Counted from the stretch's first letter, positions 1 through 10,419 are shown. The stretch is 64,000 nt of DNA from Tubulanus polymorphus (GCF_964204645.1 NC_134034.1:6505414-6569413), one strand, 5' to 3'. Notes: generated by a model not told the origin, from the sequence alone. Made by a program: numbers and translations.

Positions 1-1
1 T

Positions 2-3000
2 GAAAAATCTTCAAATCATATAAAAAATGTAATAGATTTTGAAACTCCAGAAAATTCCAATGAAAGAAAAGAACGATTAGAAAATATGAATGTGGATGAA
101 ATAAAATGTGAAGTTTGTAATGAATTTATAGTAAAAAGGAATTATAAAAGACATCTCGAATCACAAAAACACCATCAAAATTTGAGTAATAATGTTTTAG
201 GAAAAGATTATTTTGATAATAAACCTCAACAAGTAAAAGAATCAACTTCAAAAACAAAATCCATTTCAAATAAACCTTACATGGAAAATGTTAGAAATTA
301 TATTGATTCACTAGAAATAAAAGATACAATTGAAATCTTAGAAACATTACATAGTAAAATTGGTCCTGCAGCTATTATATTTAGATTTTTTAAAGGTACA
401 ACAATAGAAGATTATAGTAAATTTAATGAAATAATAGAAAAAATACTAGATTTGATAACAGATGTTGAATATCCAAAAATTAGTATCTCTGGGAAAGTAA
501 GTTTTATAAAGTCAGAAGAAAAAATGGATTATAATATTCAAACACTCTCTGAAGAAATAATTTCAAAAACACAAATAAAAGAGAAGTTAGAAAAAATATT
601 AAATGAATTTAAACGTCATATTGAAGAAAGATATTTTGAGGGTTCTGGTTTAACATTGAATGAAATTATATATTTAGATTTAAATGTTTATAATACAAAA
701 AGAAATAAAACATCAAAAAGTAATAAAATGTTTAAAAATAATTCAAACTTTATAATAGAAAAAGATATGAAAGCATCAAGTTATATTAAATTACCATTTT
801 TATCAAAAGCAATTATAAATGTTAAAAATGAAGACAACAAATGTTTTCTGTGGGCAATTATTAGTTGCTTACATCCATCACAGGAAAATGTTTGTAGAAT
901 AACAGATTATCGGAAATATGAAACATTATATAAAATTGATCAATATCCAGTAACTATAAAAATGATTCCTAAAATAGAAAAAATTAATAATTTAAAAATA
1001 AATGTATTCGAATTAATGCAATTACCAAAGACAAAAGGTGAAAATATTAAAGATTATACATTGGAAGCTTTATATTTAACAGAATATTATGATGATGAAA
1101 ATGCTATAGATTTGTTATATTACAAAAAAGATGAAAATGAACATTATATGTGGTTAAAACAAATTGATTTATTCTTTAGAACAGAAAGTGATTTTAACAG
1201 CCATAAAATTTATCTATGTAGAAAATGTTTATCTAAATTTAGAACTGAGAATACATTATTAAAACATAAAGAATTATGTGATAATAAAGATTTTTGTAAA
1301 TTAATAATGCCAACAGAAAAAGATTATAAATTGAAATTTACTAATCATAAATTTAAAAATATTGTTCCATTTGTAATTTATGGGGATTTTGAATCGTTGA
1401 ATAAAGAATTAACTGATCAAGATAGAAAAGAAATATATAACAAAAAGCAATTATTAAAATCAATGGATAAAGGAAGTGAATTAAATGAAGATATAATTCA
1501 AGACCCACCAATTATAAATACAATTAAAAAAGTTCATCAAAGAGCTGCTGCTTATGGAATTTATATAAAATCAAATTATCCCGAATTATATGAAAGTCAA
1601 TATATTTCTTTTAGAGGTGAAAATGTAGTTAATGATTTTTGTGATAAAATGATTGAATTAGAAAGTGATTTTGCAAAATTATTAAACAAAAATAAAAGAA
1701 TAGTTATGACAAAAGAAGATGAAATTGATTTTAATTATGCAACTCATTGTTGTTATTGTGAAAAACGTTTTTATTCATTTGATAAAAGAGTTAGAGATCA
1801 TGATCATTTAAATTCAAAATATCGTGGAGCTGCTCATGAAGATTGTAATTTACAAGCTAAAAAAGTAAATTTCGTACCAATATTATTTCATAATTTATCA
1901 GGATATGATACCCATCTATTTATAAAACCATTATCGGGAAAATTGGGCGCAATTAATCAAGAAATAGAAGAATATAATGCTATGAATGAAGCAAATGTAA
2001 GAAAATATGATTTTAAACTATTAGCTAAAACATCTGAAAATTATATTTCATTTCAATTTGGTTGCATTAGATTTTTAGATTCTTATAGATTTCTAGCAAG
2101 TTCATTAGATAATTTATCAAAAAGTTTAGTTGATAATGATTTTGTTATAACTCGATATTATTATCCAAATGACCAAGATTTTAAATTATTGAGATATAAA
2201 GGCGCAATTCCTTACTCATTTATAAAACACACGATGATTTTAATGTAACAGAATTATTAAAAGATCAATTTTATGATAAATTAAAAGAGGAGTATGTGAA
2301 AGACGAAGTTTTTGATAGAACATTAAATATTTGGAACCATTTTAAGATGAAAAATCATGGTGAATTAGTTGATTTATATTTAAAATCAGATGTTATGATA
2401 TTAGCTGACATATTTGAAAAATTTAGAGAAGTTAATTTGAATCATTTTAATGTTGATCCTTGTTATTGCTACTCTAGTCCTGGTTTAACCTGGCAATGTG
2501 GTTTAAAATATACAAATGTAGAATTAGATTTATTAAAAGAACCAGATATGGTTTTATTATTTGAAAAATCAATTAGAGGTGGAATTAGTGGTGTTATGGG
2601 AGATAGATATTTTAAAGCAAATGATGAATATAAATTATTATATATTGACGCCAATAATTTATATGGTTGGGCAATGATGCAACCTCAACCATATAAAAAT
2701 TTTATATTAACAGAAGTTGAAAATGGCGATAAAACTAATTGGGAAAGCGCAATTATGAGTTTAGAAGATGAAGCACCAATCGGTTATTTCTTTGTAGTTG
2801 ATTTAGAATATCCTGAAAATATAAAGTTTAAAACAAGAAACTTACCTTATTGCCCAGAACATTTAACTGTAGATGATAGTTATTTAAGTGAATACCAGAA
2901 GAAAATAAAACCGAAAGATCATGTTTTTACAGAAAAATTAATACTTACTCAAAATAATAAATACAATTATATTGTTCATTATAGAATGTTAAAATTTTAT

Positions 3001-3897
3001 CTAAAACAAGGAATGAAATTAAAGAAAGTACATAGATATATTGAATTTAATCAATCGAAGTGGTTAGAAAAATATATAGATTTCAATACTCAACAGAGAA
3101 CAATATCAAAAAATGATTTTGAGAAGGATTTTTTTAAGTTAATGAACAATGCATTTTATGGAAAAACATGCGAAAATATTAGAAATAGAAATGATATTGA
3201 ATTAGTGAATAATTATGAAAGATTAAGGCATTTACAATCAAGTCCTAGACATCTAGGAAATAAAAGATTTGAAGATTAATTAACAGCAGTAAAATTAAAA
3301 AGAACATCTATGAAATTTAATAAACCAATATCTATAGGTTCAACTGTTTTAGAAGTTTCAAAATTATTAATGTATGATTTTTATTATAATGTTTTGCAAC
3401 CACTTTTTGGGGAAAAGCATATTGAAATATTATATTTTGATACTGATGCGTACATATTAAAGATAAAAACTGATAACATAACAAAAGACTTAAAAACATT
3501 GAAACATTATTTTGATTTTAGCAATTACCCCAAAGATCATGAACTATTTAGCAATGATAATAAAAAGATTCCTGGTAAGTTTAAAGATGAATTAGGAGGT
3601 GATGAAATGATTGAATTTGTTGGGATAAGAAGTAAAATGTATAGTTACAGAACAAAAGATCATGAAGCTAAAAAGTTAAAAGGAATAACAAAACATGTGG
3701 TTGATAAACATATAGAATTTCAAGATTATATAAAGTGTTTATATAAATCAATTGTAATGAAACACAAAATGAATTGTTTAAGATCAGAAGATCATGAGAT
3801 GTACATTAATGAAGTTGAAAAAACTAGTTTAAATCCATTTGATGATAAAAGGCATATTTTAGATGATGGTATAAAAACATTACCTTATGGTCATTAA
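2..3897 (+). pseudogene. POLB: Polinton-type DNA polymerase B, copy A (broken, 5' end outside window)
   Basis: Family B DNA polymerase of the protein-primed Polinton/adenovirus type; would replicate the element. The frame is open from the window edge, so the N-terminus lies upstream. In order: C2H2 finger (CEVC..H..H, near 108), second finger (CRKC, near 1217), exonuclease motif I YGDFES (about 1379), an embedded CYC..RDHDH..H..C zinc/HNH-like module (1747-1850), exonuclease II FHNLSGYD (about 1886), palm motif A DANNLYGWAM (about 2647), motif B KLMNNAFYGK (about 3137), motif C YFDTDAY (about 3431). A frameshift near 2220 and a stop at 3277-3279 break it. The C-terminus is about 25 residues shorter than in copy D and abuts the opposite-strand gene. 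By eye the protein is only about two-thirds identical to the D polymerase, so this is a different lineage. Confidence 0.9.
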
Positions 3898-5194
3898 AAC
3901 ATAAAATCAATATCATCATACTCGAAATCACTATTAGCTTCTTCATTTTCATTTAATTGTTCAGGTTCTTCTTCCATTCCATTTTTCTCATTTAAATAAA
4001 GTTCTATCTTGTTCCACATTTCATCTCGCTCTCTTTGTTTCTTTTTGTTTGTTAATTCATCAAATGGAATTATAATATCTAGGTTTAAATAATTTACAAT
4101 CTTATTTAAAAAGAATTCATAATTTATTGAATCTGTTATTCTATTTTCCAAATGATACATTAATATTTGTTTAAATATTTTTTTTATATTTTCCATATCT
4201 TCTTCTGTTAATTTAGGTTTTTCATAATAATCGTTAAATAATAAATATAAATACATTTTCTTTTCTTTTGTGTTAAATGTTGGTGGAATAATTGTTTTTA
4301 TAATATCTTTTTTAGTTATTTCACCATTTTTATTTTCTATTATTTTCATTTTTTCAAGCCATTGCATATATTCTGGTGTATGATCTTCTATAGAAAATAT
4401 TTTAAAAATTTCATCAAGATAATTTAATTTTGGATTTATAAGAAAATTTCTAGTTTTTTCTTCATCCCATAAATTCTTTTGCCATCCACAATCAACACAA
4501 AATAACACAGTACCTTCTTGTCTTAAGGTCGCATAACTACATTGTGGACATTTTCGTTTATAATTTATTGGTAATAGATCTTCATTAAGCTCTTGGTATT
4601 TTCTTACGTTTTCTTTATGTTTTATTGTTCTATTATGTAGATTTGAATTACTTGTTGTAATAATCAATTTACAATATTTACAATAATATGTTTTTCTTGT
4701 TAATTCATTATATTGTTTTTCTAACTTTTCAACTGTTTCTTCATTATCTGGTAACGTTTTCTCATATTTTATTTTTTCTAATAAATTATTTTTTCTTTCA
4801 TTGAATTCAGTTTCAAATTTATTAGAAATTTTATCTATGTGTGCTTTACTAAATTGATGATTCTCCCAATCTTCTATATTTTCGGGGTTATATTTTATTT
4901 GACAAGGCTCACAGAAATCATTCTTTACATTATTCTTGTTATAAAATAAAAAAGGTTTTTTCCAAATAACTTCAGGTTCAACTTCAGCAGAATTATTATC
5001 AACATTAGCTGTTGCGCCATTAATTCTACACTTCTCTGAATGTTTTTAACATAATTTCTTGAGAATAATTTATTACATTTTGGGCAGTTTATTTTAGGGG
5101 TTTTATAATTTTCATTATGTTTTTTCATATGTCGAGCCTTATTACTTTTTCTTAGAAGTTCACCACAAATTTCACATGCTATCTTCTCTTCCAT
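3894..5194 (-). pseudogene. Multi-zinc-finger / zinc-ribbon protein, possible VLTF3-like late transcription factor (one frameshift)
   Basis: Opposite-strand gene of about 430 codons, found only in copy A. Reading from 5194: finger CEIC..H..H, finger CPKC, a frameshift near 5045-5050, finger CEPC..H..H, finger CKYC..H..H, then a zinc ribbon CPQCSYA...CVDCGW (about 4490-4550), an alpha-helical region containing MYLYLLFNDYYE, and an acidic tail. The remaining frame is open from the frameshift to the stop. A zinc ribbon followed by such a helical domain is the architecture of the poxvirus/giant-virus VLTF3 family; this is a remote resemblance seen by eye, not a database match. Start chosen at the ATG in AATAAATGG, which matches other starts in the element. 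It ends tail-to-tail with the polymerase. Alternative: an unrelated zinc-finger accessory protein. Confidence 0.55.
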
Positions 5195-5240
5195 TTATTA
5201 AGGAAAAATTTTATTAAAATTAATTTTTAGTGATGAGCGG

Positions 5241-5262
5241 TAATTTTTTTATGTTATAAATA
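5241..5262 (+). promoter_or_regulatory. Late-type promoter motif, penton-like gene
   Basis: TAATTTTTTT followed by ATGTTATAAATA and directly by the start ATG at 5263. First of eight such motifs in copy A. The 68-bp gap is shared with the divergent zinc-finger gene. Confidence 0.55.
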
Positions 5263-6015
5263 ATGGTAGAATTAAAAGAATACAGAATATTTGTAGATTC
5301 TAGAAAACTTACAAATTATAAATCACATAATTTACTAGTACAATTAGATAGAGAATTTAAGAATTGTGTAGATTTAAAATTAGTTAATATAAGTTTATGT
5401 AACTCATTTTATAATATAACAGCTAAAAGTCTTGAACATTTATTTTTTTCAATCAAGAGTAAGGATAAATGGAATTATCTATTTTTAAAACCAGGATTAT
5501 ATAATTTAGATACATTAGCGCAGGAAATTAATAGAAAAGCTCGGATCAAATTAGGTAGTGATGCTGAATTTAACATTAGATTTTTGAAAAGTGATAATTC
5601 TAATAAAATGAAGATAAGGTTAGCCCATAATGAAAAATATAAATTTTCAGTTAAAAAACCTATAGCTAAACTATTAGGAATTACACCAGATAAATATTAT
5701 TCAAATGTTGATACTACACCAAATATAATACCTTTTACACACTTTTATATTTATTGCAATTTAATCGATCCTACAAAAACATTCGAAGCAACTAAAGATA
5801 TAACTTGTAATTCTGGTTTACTAAACATTTTACCAATGAAGAATGTTAAACAATTTGGAACGCAAATAAATTATAATTTAGCTGAATGTGATTTCAAACC
5901 TTGTATTCCTCAATTTAATAATTTTAAATTAGAAATAAGAAATCATAATGGATACTTAATTGATTTGAATAACTTTCCTGTAATTTATGAATTAGTTATA
6001 AGATGTAAAGAGTAA
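5263..6015 (+). CDS. Putative penton-like (minor capsid) protein, copy A
   Basis: Intact 250-residue protein starting MVELKEYRIFVDSRKL. It is rich in beta-strand-like stretches, has no membrane segment, and lies first in the virion-gene cassette. Size and position fit the single-jelly-roll penton/minor capsid protein of Polinton-type elements, which would sit at capsid vertices; this is inference from context and composition. Conserved ends (the first 50 residues, and NIIPFTHFYIYCNLIDPT to the C-terminus) flank a variable middle (residues 53-150) that differs clearly from the copy D homologue at 56125-56883. A broken homologue is at 16570-17337. The start sits on the shared promoter motif. 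Confidence 0.6.
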   Translation: MVELKEYRIFVDSRKLTNYKSHNLLVQLDREFKNCVDLKLVNISLCNSFYNITAKSLEHLFFSIKSKDKWNYLFLKPGLYNLDTLAQEINRKARIKLGSDAEFNIRFLKSDNSNKMKIRLAHNEKYKFSVKKPIAKLLGITPDKYYSNVDTTPNIIPFTHFYIYCNLIDPTKTFEATKDITCNSGLLNILPMKNVKQFGTQINYNLAECDFKPCIPQFNNFKLEIRNHNGYLIDLNNFPVIYELVIRCKE

Positions 6016-6031
6016 TTTTTCACCTATATAA
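6012..6031 (+). promoter_or_regulatory. Late-type promoter motif
   Basis: TAATTTTT, CACC, TATATAA, then ATG at 6032. The TAA of the upstream stop codon is the first part of the motif. Confidence 0.55.
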
Positions 6032-6388
6032 ATGAATATAACTGTTGGACCGAGTATATGTTTTGGGTTTGATTTTAAACGTGAGAAAGAAATGAAATTT
6101 AACATTAATGATGTAATAACACATATAAAAAATATTGCATTTTCTAATGAAACAACATTTGAGTATGAAACAACAATAGATAAAGAAACTTTAAATATAG
6201 AAAAGATTACTAATTTAATTAGAGAATCTTTAAGATTTTATGAATTAGATGAAGATTTTATCATCGATGATATCAAAAAAATAATAATTGAAATATATAC
6301 AAATGAAACTAGTAATGAAATAAATGTTGAATTAATCATAAATAAGTTAACTAAATATTTTGAAGATAGTAATTTTTTTGATAAATAA
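6032..6388 (+). CDS. Unknown 118-residue cassette protein, copy A
   Basis: Intact. I do not recognise a family. It starts MNITVGPSICFGFDF, then has a charged helical body with repeated acidic/Ile-rich stretches, and ends SNFFDK. No membrane segment is visible. The ends are conserved in the homologues (17352-17711, start lost; 55766-56107, intact) while the middle diverges. The last codons (AGT AAT TTT TTT GAT AAA TAA) form the promoter motif of the next gene, so this C-terminus is probably constrained at the DNA level. Likely a minor virion or assembly protein, from its place between the penton-like and membrane-protein genes. Confidence 0.6.
   Translation: MNITVGPSICFGFDFKREKEMKFNINDVITHIKNIAFSNETTFEYETTIDKETLNIEKITNLIRESLRFYELDEDFIIDDIKKIIIEIYTNETSNEINVELIINKLTKYFEDSNFFDK
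6370..6388 (+). promoter_or_regulatory. Late-type promoter motif inside the 3' end of the upstream gene
   Basis: TAATTTTTTTG then ATAAATAA then ATG at 6389; encoded within the NFFDK-stop codons of the preceding gene. The same arrangement recurs at 17711 and 55766. Confidence 0.55.
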
Positions 6389-6610
6389 ATGAGTGATAAT
6401 AAGTGGATAATAACTGGATTATATAATGGCGCATTACTATCAGTTGGAACGGTTGGTTATTCAATGGTATTAAAAAAAGTATTCAAAATGGGAAGTGTTA
6501 ATGTTGATAGATTTGATATAAATGATATTTTGAAATTAACGTTAGCAGTTACTTTATCTAATTTAACTATTGATTATTTGGAAAAACAAAAATATATTCC
6601 TCCCATATAA
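6389..6610 (+). CDS. Small two-helix membrane protein (73 aa), copy A
   Basis: Intact 73-residue protein. Two hydrophobic segments are visible, roughly residues 6-27 (TGLYNGALLSVGTVGYSMVL) and 46-60, separated by a basic stretch (KKVFKMG) and ending YIPPI. The homologue at 17712-17932 is frameshifted in an A-run near its end, and the one at 55544-55765 has one nonsense codon. A virion or assembly membrane protein is a reasonable guess from the neighbours; no family recognised. Confidence 0.6.
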   Translation: MSDNKWIITGLYNGALLSVGTVGYSMVLKKVFKMGSVNVDRFDINDILKLTLAVTLSNLTIDYLEKQKYIPPI

Positions 6611-6618
6611 GAAGTGTG

Positions 6619-6638
6619 TAATTTTTTTTGCTAAATAA
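6619..6638 (+). promoter_or_regulatory. Late-type promoter motif
   Basis: TAATTTTTTTTG, then CTAAATAA, then ATG at 6639. Confidence 0.55.
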
Positions 6639-7061
6639 ATGGCTTCTGCAATTATTACTATTATAGGATCGGCAATTGTTAACGCTTTAGCATTTACTGG
6701 TGGTGGTTATTTATTTAAACATATTGATAAAAATAGTTCATTAGGAGAACAAAGAAGACATAACTTAGCGTTAGAGAAATACAATAAAGCTGCAGAAGAA
6801 TATAGAGAAAAGAGACAAAACTATATGGATTACATCAATAAAGAATTATATGATCAGAAGATTTCACATAGAGATTTTCAATCAGTTGATGATGCAATGA
6901 GTTTATATAACGCGGTAACAAATAAAGAAAAATTACATCTATACAAACCCAAATTATCAGATTATTATACCCCAAGTAAAGAACAACAGAAATATGAAAT
7001 AATTTGGATTTTAGGCGGAACTGTTATTGTTATATTTGTTGCTTATAAATTTACTAATTAG
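6639..7061 (+). CDS. Conserved 140-aa protein with a hydrophobic segment at each end, copy A
   Basis: Intact. N-terminal hydrophobic segment (residues 2-25, with the motif AFTGGGYLF), a charged helical middle (LALEKYNKAAEEYREKR), a SDYYTPSKEQQ motif and a C-terminal membrane segment (IIWILGGTVIVIFVAY). I recall similar proteins, with an AFTGG motif near the N-terminus and a SDFY-PSEQQ-like motif before the last helix, predicted in cnidarian Polinton-like loci; this is from memory. The protein is nearly identical to copy D (55097-55519; one difference noted near the C-terminus) and also open in copy B (17957-18379), so it is the best-preserved gene of the cassette. Probably a virion membrane or assembly factor. 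Confidence 0.7.
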   Translation: MASAIITIIGSAIVNALAFTGGGYLFKHIDKNSSLGEQRRHNLALEKYNKAAEEYREKRQNYMDYINKELYDQKISHRDFQSVDDAMSLYNAVTNKEKLHLYKPKLSDYYTPSKEQQKYEIIWILGGTVIVIFVAYKFTN

Positions 7062-7080
7062 TAATTTTTATTCTAAATAA
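7062..7080 (+). promoter_or_regulatory. Late-type promoter motif
   Basis: TAATTTTTA, TTC, TAAATAA, then ATG at 7081. Confidence 0.55.
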
Positions 7081-7515
7081 ATGGAAGATAAAGTTGATAG
7101 TATTGATATTATTCCTCATGATATAAATAAAACTAAATTAAAAACATATTTAGAAAAACAAATATTAGAATTTGAAAGTGACTTAAAGATAAAAAAGAAA
7201 AAATATTTAAAAAGTAAAATTATATATTATTTGATTATAAGTGGTTCGGTTACAATTAGTTCTGTAATAACATTTCTAGCAATATTTAGTCCATTAACAC
7301 CTTTAGCTATATCAATTGGTGTGTTAGGATTAAGTTCAAGTGTTTTAACTGGTAAAAGTTCAAAATTAAATATAAAAAGTAATAAAGAAAAAATCAAAAC
7401 TAATATAAAAGAAATTAATAAATTAAAGAACACACTAGATTATATAATAAGTTTAAATGGTCATATAACAGTTGAAGAACAAGATAAATTATTAAAAGAA
7501 TTAATAAATTATTAA
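7081..7515 (+). CDS. Membrane-hairpin protein (144 aa), copy A
   Basis: Intact. A basic amphipathic N-terminal half (residues 18-45, many Lys), then two adjacent hydrophobic segments (about 48-72 and 75-95, with SPLTPLAISIGVLGLSSSVL between and within them), then a Lys-rich helical tail. It looks like a hairpin membrane protein with both tails on one side. Homologues: 18399-18833 (frameshift) and 54652-55076 (frameshift). No family recognised; it is part of the virion cassette by position and promoter. Confidence 0.6.
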   Translation: MEDKVDSIDIIPHDINKTKLKTYLEKQILEFESDLKIKKKKYLKSKIIYYLIISGSVTISSVITFLAIFSPLTPLAISIGVLGLSSSVLTGKSSKLNIKSNKEKIKTNIKEINKLKNTLDYIISLNGHITVEEQDKLLKELINY

Positions 7516-7531
7516 TTTTTTAATTATATAA
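7512..7531 (+). promoter_or_regulatory. Late-type promoter motif
   Basis: TTAATTTTTTAATTATATAA, then ATG at 7532; the TAA is the upstream stop codon. Confidence 0.55.
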
Positions 7532-8928
7532 ATGGTAGATAGTTTTCCAAAAGCTTTCCGATATAATAAATCAATTAAATATAATATTCCAGCAATAGAT
7601 TTTAATAAAGATATAACATATAGAAATGAAGTTTTAGATTCATTAACTAATTTAGAAATTTATGTTACTGAAACTAATAATTTTAATGCAAAGATGGAAA
7701 ATATATTTCATGTATATTTAATTAATTTTAAAAAATTTAAAGATGAAAAACAATGGTTATTAAAATCTAATATGAAGTATTGGCAGAATCAATTAAATTT
7801 TGCTGTTTATTGTGCAACAACAGGATGTGGAATTAGTTGGAATGATCATTTAAATAATTCTAAATATAAACTAATTCAAAGTTTATTTAGATTTCATACA
7901 TACTTTCAAATCAGAATAATATTAAATGAATTAGAGTGCGCTTTACCAGGATCTAGATATTTTAAAGAATTAGATAATAATATTAATTTATCTAAGTTTT
8001 ATAAAATTTGTAATGAATTTAATGTAGATATAAATAATTCTGATTTTAGAACAAAAATTGGAACAATAAGATCACTTCCTTGCCCTAAAAAGATTGCAGA
8101 ATATTGTGCACTTCCCATACCATCTAATAGTTTTTATAATATCTATAATAAAAAATTAGGTTATGGTAAAATAGAAACAAAGGATTTAGAAACATTAAAT
8201 TTCAATAAATTACCGAAATTTTATGATAATTTAAAACAAGAAAACAATAATGGTTGGGTTTATTTTATTTTAGAAAATAGTGAAGGTTTTACAAAATCAG
8301 GTATAGAAAGAATAAATCAATCTATTAGAACTTATTTGATTTGTATTCTAGGATCACAAGTTGAAACAAGATCACCGATAATTGGAAATTTGAATACATC
8401 ATTTGATACACAAAAACAGTTTAAAGTTTTATTTGAAGATTCAATTCATAATGATAAAAATAGATCGATTCCAGAAAACATTATAAGATATCAAAATTAT
8501 TTAGATAAATCTCATGTAAGACTTAATTATTGTATAGGCCCTAATCTATTAATTATTTCTAATGATTTAGTATTAAAGATGGGAAACATAATTGGTTATA
8601 ATAATCTAATTAAAACTGCAACAATAAATAATTCATTTGGATTAAATGATATAAATAAAAAGATTATTACTGCTCCAAAATTAATGGAAGGTGAAAAAAA
8701 TAAAAAACACTTTCAATCAACAGAAACTAAAACTAAGAATATTAAATTAAATAATGATTCTAAAAGATTACAATAAAAGATTACAATACATCAGAAAATA
8801 TAAAAACTGATATTATTCAACATGATATAATTAAACTAAATGATGATAATAAATCCCATGAAAATACTAAATTAGCTATAACTTGTATAGGAATTGTAAT
8901 CGGAGGAATATTATATTTTAAATTTTAA
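7532..8928 (+). pseudogene. Large conserved cassette protein (about 465 aa), copy A, truncated by a 13-bp duplication
   Basis: Open to 8776 (414 residues); coding similarity to copy D then continues in another frame to 8928, ending in a C-terminal membrane helix (LAITCIGIVIGGILYF). The break is a tandem 13-bp duplication (AAAAGATTACAAT) at about 8762-8788. The body contains FAVYCATTGCGISW, FRFHTYFQIRIILNELE, GWVYFILENSEGFTKSGIER and RTYLICILGSQVETRSPI. I recall this signature pattern in proteins predicted beside Polinton-like polymerases in cnidarians; the function is unknown to me. It is the second longest of the cassette and a candidate structural protein. Homologues: 18851-20116 and 53245-54635, both broken. 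Confidence 0.65.
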
Positions 8929-8944
8929 TTTTTTTATTATATAA
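8926..8944 (+). promoter_or_regulatory. Late-type promoter motif
   Basis: TAATTTTTTTATTATATAA, then ATG at 8945; starts on the upstream stop codon. Confidence 0.55.
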
Positions 8945-10378
8945 ATGGATGTAGAAGGTGTAGAAGATATTGGAATGGATCCTTTTGATGAACCTGGTAT
9001 AACTGATGAACAACCACCTGATTTTGATGAAACAAGTTTTAATGATGGTAATGAAACAGCATATAATTCTAATTTAACTACACCCCAATTTATTGACAAA
9101 GCACGTTCAAAGATAAGTATTGAAAATGAAGTACCAGAAATAACAGAAAAAGAATACAATTATAATGAAATTGTTCATGAATTTAAACCAATATTAGAAA
9201 AATCAGGATTCAATATAACAAATAAAGGTATGGATCATTTAGCAAAAGATTTGAAATATTTAAATGGTGATTATTATTGGAAATTGAAAGGCGACTATTA
9301 TTTTAAGATTTCAAATCTTAAAAGTGGTGATAAAATAATAACAAAATCAACTTTTAATTTATTTAAACCAGATAGAATTAAGAAAATCATTGATGATGTT
9401 ATAACCGATGTTACACAAGAAGAAAGAGATTATAATATAAAAGAATTTAAACAAAGAAATGCTAAATTTTTTGATATAATTAATGCAAATTTAAGACAAA
9501 AAAAAATTCCTAAAGAAGTTATTAATTCCAAAACTAGTAAACCTAATTCAAGAGAAGTTCAAACTGAAAAACTTTTACCAAATGGATTACTTGATGCAAC
9601 AGATCAAGAATTAGAAAATTTAAATATATTTTCTGATGAAGCAATTAGAGAAATTATTAGTATAAGAAATGAAGCTGATAAAATTGCACATAATAAAAGT
9701 ATAAGAGATTTTAAAATTAGAACTTCAGAAAAAGAATTAACTGATAAAAATAAAGAAATAGAACAATTAAAATTAGATAGAGATAATAAAGTTATTGAAG
9801 AAATTGAATTTAAAAAAAGAAATGCATATTTAGAAAAAGAAAAAGATGATTTAGAATATAACATAGAATTACAAAAAGAAGAAATTAAATCATTATTAAA
9901 ATCATATGATTATAATATTGATAGATTAAAAGATGTTTTTAAAAGATTTCTAATAAAACCAGATTCTAGAATATCATTGAAAGATAGAATAAAGTTATTA
10001 TTTAAATTAGAAGGAATAACAATTCTTTCAATTCTAACAGCTGTAACTATGTTATTTACAACAATTGGTTTAGCTATATCAAATGCTTTGAAATCTACTC
10101 CTACTCCCAATAAACCGGATAAACCCCCGAATGATAATAATTCTATACAAGATAAAGTCAAAGATGGTTTAAAGAAATTAGCAAAATATTTATGGGAACT
10201 ATCTAAAAAATCTGCTGCAGCATTACCAGGAATTATTGCATCAATTGTTGGTTTTATATTGAAATCTGCAGGAAACATTCTTAACTTTGCTGCTGAACAT
10301 ATTATTTTATTTTTAATTACAGTTGTAAGTGCTATTATTTTTGGGTTAGTAAACATGATATCAAAAAATATCAAGTAA
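8945..10378 (+). CDS. Coiled-coil protein with C-terminal membrane-active region (477 aa), copy A
   Basis: Intact. Acidic disordered N-terminus (residues 1-50), globular part (60-170), long coiled coil (about 230-330, Lys/Glu-rich), a LKDRIKLLFKLEGITILSIL motif leading into a hydrophobic helix (about 355-378), a Pro-rich linker (TPTPNKPDKPP), then amphipathic and hydrophobic helices (LAKYLWELSKKSAAALPGII, FLITVVSAIIFGLV). I recall this tail arrangement from proteins in cnidarian Polinton-like loci. A virion-associated, possibly membrane-penetrating protein is plausible. Homologues: 20142-21616 and 51651-53228, both broken. Confidence 0.65.
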   Translation: MDVEGVEDIGMDPFDEPGITDEQPPDFDETSFNDGNETAYNSNLTTPQFIDKARSKISIENEVPEITEKEYNYNEIVHEFKPILEKSGFNITNKGMDHLAKDLKYLNGDYYWKLKGDYYFKISNLKSGDKIITKSTFNLFKPDRIKKIIDDVITDVTQEERDYNIKEFKQRNAKFFDIINANLRQKKIPKEVINSKTSKPNSREVQTEKLLPNGLLDATDQELENLNIFSDEAIREIISIRNEADKIAHNKSIRDFKIRTSEKELTDKNKEIEQLKLDRDNKVIEEIEFKKRNAYLEKEKDDLEYNIELQKEEIKSLLKSYDYNIDRLKDVFKRFLIKPDSRISLKDRIKLLFKLEGITILSILTAVTMLFTTIGLAISNALKSTPTPNKPDKPPNDNNSIQDKVKDGLKKLAKYLWELSKKSAAALPGIIASIVGFILKSAGNILNFAAEHIILFLITVVSAIIFGLVNMISKNIK

Positions 10379-10400
10379 ACCATGATAAAAAATAAATGAT

Positions 10401-10419
10401 TAATTTTTTTGTTTAATAA
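10401..10419 (+). promoter_or_regulatory. Late-type promoter motif, capsid gene
   Basis: TAATTTTTTTGTTTAATAA, then ATG at 10420. The same motif lies before the capsid genes of copies B (21617) and D (51630). Confidence 0.6.

Noticed and set aside
9604-10383. Minus-strand ORFs opposite the coiled-coil gene
   Set aside because: Shadows of a well-supported + strand gene; same shadows appear opposite its homologues.
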